From Apostichopus parvimensis (Eukaryota > Echinodermata > Holothuroidea > Aspidochirotida > Stichopodidae), in assembly GCA_000934455.1 (NCBI GenBank), contig KN887914.1, positions 16,541 through 44,855 of the forward strand: 28,315 nt of DNA. Direction: 5' to 3'. Positions 13,301 to 22,300 of the stretch are shown here, piece after piece. Below the pieces are notes generated by a model. The model was not told the DNA's origin and did no database searches. It saw only the letters and a list, made by a program, of their open reading frames with translations. Position 1 is the first letter of the stretch. Each line of letters begins with the position of its first letter. The position numbers and the translations under genes are program-made.

Positions 13301-16300
13301 TCCATATATATACTACATTTTCCAAAAAGTTATGAAATGGCAACAATTAACTCATTAAATGACCTTTGACCTTCATCACAAACAATAATATGCTACGGCT
13401 GCTCCCCGCCTTTCCTATCTCGGTGATCTCGACCCATTATTGGATCTTTTAAGCGATATAACTTACCTCTTTCGAGAAGGTGACGATAGTTTTTCGTGCA
13501 TGTGCAGGGCATGACCCGGTTCTCTGGATTCAATGGTGTCGTCCACGAGTTCGGCCCACGACATGACGGAGTAGCTTTCAAATTCTGCAGAGACGTCACT
13601 CCAGTCAAGAGTTCTCTGGGATGATTCCATAGAACTTAAAGTATTCTGTTCAGCAAAATGATAAGAAAAATCACCACTTGGAACAACGAAAATTCTGAAT
13701 ATCAGATAAGACAGCTCCTGTATTAATGCAGGAGATGTCACTATTCTTCAAACTCAACTGCTAGGAGTAATGATGAGCTCAAGTTTTGATAACAAGTGGT
13801 TTTTCTTTTTCTTTATTTCTTTTGACTCAAAACTGTTACAGCAGTTTCCTTTTTGCTTTAATTTGGTCCAAAATTTTGTCAAACCTACGGAATATTATTG
13901 GAAATTATATATATCATAAGATCGCAATTGACCAAGCTAAGGCACAGTCCTACACGTTTTTACCCAATGAAGTTTAATAAGCAAGAAATGACTGTATCCA
14001 CTAGGTTTTCCAAACTTTGTTGCCCAAAGGAAGAAAACAGTTACCTTTACTTAAGTCCAAATTTTAAGGAGACTCACCCCATAATCACTCTCGCCTTCGT
14101 CCGTCTCCACCAAGATCAATTTACTCTCTTCTTCCTCTATCTGTTTACTCAGGGTCTCTTCCTCTGCGATCGCCTCTGCGATAGCCTCGTCTTGGCATTG
14201 CTGCTCGGCCTGGTTCTTGGCATCATTGTCCTCCTCCTCCTCCTCCTCCTCAATTACTGCCTCTCGGTCATATTTCTCCAACTGCTCCGTTAAGGTCTTC
14301 TCGTCATCGTCTGAATCACCATCCTATCATGGCAAACGTAAGAATACAAGAAAGTTAAACCCAAACATCGGTAACGATACATTCTTTAAAACTCAAGATC
14401 TATGATCAGAATTGAGACCGTTTATTATGTGTAGTTGCCCCTTAAGATCTATCCCTACCTTGACAACCATGGTCTTCATATATATTCTATCCTTACATTG
14501 TGGCCTGATTGAAGAGAGAAAAGTAATTAGTGTTTTTAGGTCACATTGTGAGCCCTACTTTAATACAGCGAGTTGCCAATACCCATCCTGTCGATACCTT
14601 CTTTATAATTCACTCAAATGCAAACCATTGAAACTTTGGCAAAAAGAAGACCATAAGAGGTATTGGCTACTACAGTTTCTTAATGGACCCGGTAATACAG
14701 ACAAAAATGATGAGGGTGGTTGCCGGGGGGAGGGGGGGTGACTACAAGATCACTACCATGTCAATTGCTAACGAACAATATTTCCATTCTCTGCAAAAGA
14801 ATAAAAGGTACATTGTTGCCATGGAAAATTTGTCATTAGGCTGCAAACGGATGACAACATTAAATGTAATGGAAGATGTAGGATGACATGAATGTTATTT
14901 TATGTTCAAAAATGGAACATAGAGCATATTAAACAAAGCTTTGAGAATTAGACATTATCTTTCACCTTTTCCAATGCAACAGCCAGTATCTCTACTTCTT
15001 CTTCTCCTTCTTCTAAAATCTCTTTACTTTGAGCTTCTGTAAGCGAATTCACAGGTTCAACCACTTTACCTAAGGGGTGAATGGAAAATAACATCAATCT
15101 CTCAACTGTACTTCCATCAATAAACTCTATGAAAGATACTACTACAATCTTACACATAAAGTCAATGTAATAAACTCACTTGTCACAACACAAACATTTC
15201 TGTCACAGTTTCTCCACCAATGGTTTCCACGATATAAATATTCAAGAGGAAATAAATTAGTAACGTTAGACAAAGAACAAAAATAATGAATCAAACAAAG
15301 GCAAATTTACCCATTTTTCTTTCTTTTCTGTTAGAGACATATCTGACTAGTTGATGTAATGCAGAGCCTTACACTGTCTTGTAACATACAGGTAAGTCAA
15401 AATTCTAAGTTACTGTCTCCACTTTACGATATTTTTGCTGCCAAACTGACTTATTACGTAGCGTTATTCATTGGAAATGCTCAAAAACATACACTGACAA
15501 AACAATTTGCAAATGTACGACTTTTCAAATTCCAAATTTTGTGAGACACATACATTAGCTTTTTCAGTTTGGACAGATTGAAACATTTTACATTTCATTG
15601 AACTGACATTTTCAAACCAAAGAAAGCATTAAAATAGGGCAGAGAAATGGGGTAACAAAAAAAAAAAAAGGCCAAAAACCCAGGAAAATCATTAAAATGG
15701 AATGTAACAAAGATACATAGAGCCTTACTAAAAAAATATCATATGAAATGTTTGATCTATTATTGAATTAAACATGTAATTAATTTTTACCCATTTCTAT
15801 TATTGCAGGATCACAATCTTGAATGTTTGGTTTAGGCAAACTCTTCATTATTTCTTGGCTTTGATTGGTTTCTTTCGTATCGACCACCCCCTTCATGACT
15901 TCTTTGACCACTTCTGGTTTGTTCTCCTTTTCGCTGTCTGCCCTTTCTCTTCGGTAATTCTTGCCAGTTGTTATCCTCATCGAGGAAGCTTGTGGAGAGT
16001 GTTTTGATTTTCCTGATGAAGGCCGCCCTCTATTCGGTTTGCCTCTGTGGACTGTTTCCCAGCCTTCTTCATCTGGTAAAAAAAAAGGCAAAACTAATGA
16101 ATAAATAAATACAATTAGTAGAACATTCTGATGCCGAGCATTTTTCTGGAATCTCATGTCCTTTGTTCCTAATATTCATCCGTGGCTAGAGATGGCCTAC
16201 GGAATATATCCACGAGGGTAGACGACTCGATGGTTTGCGCTGGGGATGAGACGACAATCATGGTAGGCCTGTTCTTGCTTGTCACATGTTTCACTGATAC

Positions 16301-19300
16301 TGGCAGCTATTGCAATGGTAATATTGGATATCAGTAAACGCAATACCAGCTCATCTGTAGTCTACGATAATAACAAAAATGCTACAAACGCAGCAGAACT
16401 TGAAAATACCAAAGGCAGAGTTATCGTTCCAACCAACATATGTTCCAGGGAATAATTTTGTGTTCAAATTTTGCATAGCAGTGTTGATGGCTCTGAACTT
16501 TGTCTCCATTAAAATACTAAGGTTTCTGCCATAAAAAAAACCAAAAAAAAACAACTGCTGTACATTTTTGAAATACAAGTATTGCAATTTGCCCAGCAAT
16601 TGGCGATGTGATAACTGAATCGATTAATCCCCATGTTCCAGCCGACCAAACTCTGTTCATGGGAAAGCAACATATGAAATAACAGAGAATTTATGGGGAA
16701 AAAACTCTCAAATTTTTTTGGTAAACAATCTTATCAAGTTATTGATATTCCTTACCATCTTTCTGGCTTTCTTTAACTGTGTCTTCGTTGGCTGCTTTTG
16801 TTAATTCTTCATTTTTTCTGTTCTTTGGATCATCAATTAGCTGCATGGCTCCGGGACTAGGAGGGGCCATGACAGGGACTGGTTTCACTATCTTCTTGCC
16901 CTTCACCCTGTCGGCCCAACTCGGCTCATTTGAAGCTAATCCAGATGGCTGTGCAGAGCTACAAATATGACCAATAACATTTATAACCAAAAATGCTGAA
17001 CATAGTAAAATTAAAATTCAATATTGTCAAATTTTTTTTTACTTCCTATCAATTTCACTTCAACCAGAAAGCTCATAGGCTTTGTGATTTCCTTATCTTA
17101 AAGTCTTAGTAAACTCTGTTACCTGATTGATAGAGAAACTGAGCAAAATTTGTCCAAGAACCATTAAGTCCATTTGTAAAGTTCTGTATTTTTTTAGGGA
17201 GTGTTACTACCCGACAAGCCCTATAGGGTTTTTAAGTACACTTCCTTTCACAAGTTTTTTTCTTATCTCCTTCTATGTCATATGTCATACTTATGTTGTG
17301 ATAGAACAAAAATAAATAAATGAATGAAAAAAAAGTCACAACCAAGGCATTAGAGTCTTATTTGTAACACCCATTTGTAGACAACACCCAATTCACTGAT
17401 GAGGATTGTACAATGCATAAGTCATATGCCAAACACAGCAGTCTTCCTGTGTGGAAAAGTCACACATATGCACACTGTACAGATTATGGACACTTTAATA
17501 CATAGTTGAGCTAACAAAATCTGTACTGCCACCAACACTTTAATGAATGAAAGCTACAAGGCTTCATGTTATCCATTGTGAAATATTTACAAAATTGTTG
17601 AACTCTGAGACCACTTGAGGTCAAGTACCGACCTGGATTTATCTTGTCCAGAGAAGTTAAGACTTCTACTGACTGGGCTAGGGGTTTGTCTCTCCCTTGC
17701 ATCCACAGGAGAGGCAGTTCCGGTCAGCCGATGAGGGGAAGACTTTCGGACTTCCCATGCTAATGAACGAGGTCTAGAAATGACGAGGTTTTAAAGATGA
17801 AGTAAATTGTCAGGATTTTTTCAATTTTTTTACACATAAAAAATTAAAAATTGTACAACTTTATTTCCATGTTCTCAGACAGGTGAACCATCTGTCTGCA
17901 TTTGGTGAACATTTCTGCATTGTGTTGTTGAACACAAGAGAGACAAGCCTTCTATCTGATTTGGCCTTATATGTGTATTACTAAATCCATTTTGTACTTG
18001 AATAAAGTTCACTTGAGATTGATAGTTTGGCACAGTACATGCACTAAGTAATGTACAATACATTGCATTTGTCAAAGAAACTTAGCAGAAATGGAGGTGG
18101 CTACCGACATCTACAGTATTACAAGTAATATACAGTATGTAAGTACTATACAGACTATTTTATCATGTAATGAAATAGGTATATACTATAGTTAGTACTT
18201 CAAGCTAATGTACGTCCTATAATTAGTGTAATACTGTATAGGACATCATGCATGGCAACCAATACTGGGCTCTGACAGAAAGACAAGAACAATTGACAAA
18301 AACAAGCAAAATAGTCTTTGTTGTTACAATATGTCATGAAGCATAGCTACTATAACAGAACCTATCATATTAGGAGTGTTCAATTATCACTATTAATCAG
18401 AAATCAAATTTCTGATCAGAAGCCTAGGAGCTTAACATAGTGCCTAAATACGCTAAACTAGTACAAACTCCAAATCCTCAAATGACCTATTTATAACAAA
18501 CTACCCAGATTCAGTGTCAAGCCCAAATCTGGCCCAACATCCAACCTGAAGTTATACTTTACACAAAGTCAATAGTCCTACTTGAAATTGTACCTAACCT
18601 GAATCTAATTAAAAATTGACCTACAGAAATCTTGTCATGATACGAACTATACCAAACCTGAGCCCGTATTCAATCTAAAAAGGATTTCTAACTGAAGCTT
18701 TAATCTCAACTGAACCTTCACCACCCTGAAACTACACCACCCCAAACCTACACCACAAGAACCTTCACCATCCGAACCTTCACCACCCGAACCTACACCA
18801 CCCCAAAACCTACACCACCCCAAACCTTCACCACCCTCCTGAACCTACACTACCCTGAACCTTCACCACCCTGAACCTAAACCACCCCAAACCTACACCA
18901 CCCGAACCTTCATCACCCTGCACCTACACAACCTGAACCTGTCAACAACCAAGCCACTGAACTGAATTTATAGGAACCTATGACTATACCACTCCTAGGC
19001 CTATGCCCTACCTGGATCAATGTCTTGCCATACCAGACACCATGCCTGGCCTGGTTTTTTTAACCATCCAATTCTTTTGCGATTCACTTCACTACATGAG
19101 ATATTATTTTAACATTTCAAGACAATTTCAGATGCTGATTTTTCATCAAAAGCATCACATTGTGATGGTTTAATGTAAACTGCCCTTTGTGTACTAACTT
19201 GAAATCATTTGAGAATTATAATATATTTGATATGCATTATTTTCTACCTGACCCATAAGCAAATGAATTTCTTTAGCATAATATATTCATTTCTTAGAAC

Positions 19301-22300
19301 AAATTGTGATGGTTTGGTGTAAATGCCCTTTGTGTTCAAACTTGAAAACTTTTGGGAATTATCCACAACAGTGATTCATTTAGCTAAATGACATTGATTT
19401 AACAATTTTTCACATATCACATGCATTCAGTACATTACAGCCTTATCTCTGAGTTATCTTCTACCTGAACCATAAGCAAATGAATTACATTAGGACAAAT
19501 TTATTAATTTGACATATTCAACCATAGTGCTGTTTGGCAAGGGTGGAGGGGTGGGGGGGGGAGGATGGAAGGGGCGTAGCCATGACTCAAGCAGGGTAGA
19601 TAGTGCAATTAGCACCAACATGCTAGATATTGTACATTTGCTTTGAATACACACATACCATAGTACAAAGTCTCAACATGTATCCCATGCATTCGGTACA
19701 CTGAAACCATATCTCTTTGTTATAAAAGCATTTTGTATATATTGTATTTGTATTTTTCTTTCATAAAAAATTCTAAATGATTACAATAAAGAAAGTACTT
19801 TATTAAATACAATATTCAATTGAAGATGTATTCAAATGGCACTATATATACCCTAGTAAGAACAGCTTTGGCGACGCATGTACAGAACATTAATAACAAG
19901 AACGTCAAACACAACTAACTGAAAGCAGAACAAAACAGAAAGTCAACAGATTAGGGAGAAGGATGATGAGGTTAAACATGAAGGCCAAACCTTCTACTGG
20001 TAGGCATCTTGGCATCACCAGGCCAACTCGGTGTTCTGTTTTTAGCTGGAGATGATAAAGACTTCCTCACCTCCCAAACCAGAGATGTTGGTCTAAAGAG
20101 AGTTGTTAGTGGTTAAAACAGAACAGAAACACACAAAGAAAAAAAGTAAAGAAGAAGAAGAAATGACAAGAAAGGGTTGAAATCATTAAAGTAATAGCAG
20201 CTAAACTGAACAAAGTACAGTTCTATCTACATTGTGCAAGGTTGAATTCCAACGCATGATCTTCAACTAACTCCGTCAACAAAATTATCAAAAATTTTCA
20301 AAATGAACAAAAAGCTTTAAATTTAACTGAATCTCCTAGGTACAACATGTATCTGTCTACCTACTAATAGCAAAATTAGGTATTGTAGCATTTGCATGAA
20401 CTTCAAACTGGCTTCCAGAACTACTCAAGTGTTAACAATATCGATTGGATGCAACGTTCAACCTGTTCAATTCAAACTATCATCCAGAACTACTCAATTG
20501 TTAATAACAGCGACTGTATGCAACGTTTAACCAGTTTGCCATGGCATCGAACCTAAGTCCAAAAAAATATTTTATGAATACTGTAACTAACCTATGCCCC
20601 TCCCCCCCCCCACAGGCCCCTTCCCGCCCACTCTTTAGTGAAAGTGTGTCTTACTTCTTGATCACATAATATACTTGATACCATGTCCAGTTTTCTCCAA
20701 AGCAACTTTTTATACCAATATGCACAGCAAATGGAAAATGTCAACATCAATCGCACTGAGATTATTTTGCATGTAAATTCAGAACACTGCTACACTTTGA
20801 TGCACTAAAGAGACACTCACTTCATCAGATACACAAACATACACTAATACTAACAAGGGAACATCCAATGAAACATGTAACAGTGACAGAGTAGTAATCA
20901 AAGGTTTCCTTTTCCCTGCTGTTGTCAAATCCATGTAATGTGTTTGATTGCTAGAAAATGTGACTAAGAATTAACATAATTTTCTTTATCTTTATAAGAG
21001 TTTGCTCGATATTCTTTGCAATATTTTTAATTTTTTAATTTCTTTTTCCATTTTCTTTTGTCAATCTTAACACTACAGTAATACCAAGTTCAAACATTGT
21101 TTGTTTAAAACAAACACTAAACACAACAAGGGCCACGAATCATTTTCAAACTGATTAATTGTAAATTATTAATATCATATGTACATGTGAGTCAGAACTG
21201 AAAGAGAGAAAATTCACTTTAAAGTTTAAAGTGAATTTTCTTTGAAGTTCAAACTATTAAAGCAAATTTAATAAAAGGTAATATTTACTAAAAGATTCCT
21301 CCACAGCAATAAAAGTTAGGCCATGCAAACAAAAACACAGCAAAGTGCAAGCAAACATGCTACAACTGTACTCAGTCTAATCTGAGAACATGCAACAATG
21401 CAAAGGAACACAGCAAGCAGTGACCAAGGTCTAACATACTTGTTATTCTCGTCAGCATTCTCAAAATCTTTCTGGACGTTGATCCTCTTAATCAGAGCAT
21501 CAAAATCTTGTGTTGCACTTTTTAATATCATAATCACTTCCTATAACAGAAGAGATCATAAAAGAGGAAGTTGAATGTAAAATTATGTTTTGAACAAAAG
21601 GAGAAGTGTTAAATAAATCAATCGTTCTATGATGAAGATGATCAAACTTGTTTATGATGAGGGCGGTTTATACCCTGAAATCCTAATGGCGTTAGAGATC
21701 AGTCTACATGCATACATATTCACATTTTTCAAACATGAATATTCAAGATATGGCTTGCAATCCTGAGGTCGGATATACAAGTATAACTCTACAGCCTAGT
21801 TATTTGCCCGCCTGGGAAATTGTTAAAACTCAAAGAACTAAAGAAAATTTTTACAATCTAAACACTTTCCAAATCATAAAAATAAAAAGATATTTGTTCA
21901 TGGCTTTTATCCTAATGCAGAGAGAAACCCTCACCTTGCATTCTACTATGCTCTCGTCGACTTCACACGTCTGGTAAATTTCATCCACAGCTCTTTGTAA
22001 ATTGTCAAAGAGGAATGCCCAATATCTTGCTCTCATATCCACTTTTGTCATTCTTTGCTTCTCTGACCCACTGCTGCTCTTGTCCCCAGCACGACTCTCT
22101 CCACTGGATGAGCTTTTGTTGTCCGATGAAGACATCAGCTTCTTTGGCGATTTGGGAACTTCTGATTTGCTCAGTGTGTGAGGTCTGTTCTTCCTCTTGG
22201 GTCTCACTTGATGACCTTGTGATCAAATCCAAAGACATTGATTGTGTCTCATTAAGTGAACAACAGAGAATCATCTTTATTGAAAACAATGCATTACTGA

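Larger units (their letters stand above)
13646..16755. other. Introns around exons 7-9, nothing further recognised
   Basis: Covers the non-coding parts 13646-14077, 14324-14965, 15070-15790 and 16073-16755. They are AT-rich, with A-runs and G-runs, and I saw no conserved frame, array or RNA gene. Confidence 0.45.

Noticed and set aside
18715-18935. CRISPR array
   Set aside because: Eukaryotic intron; units are imperfect, contiguous and lack unique spacers.
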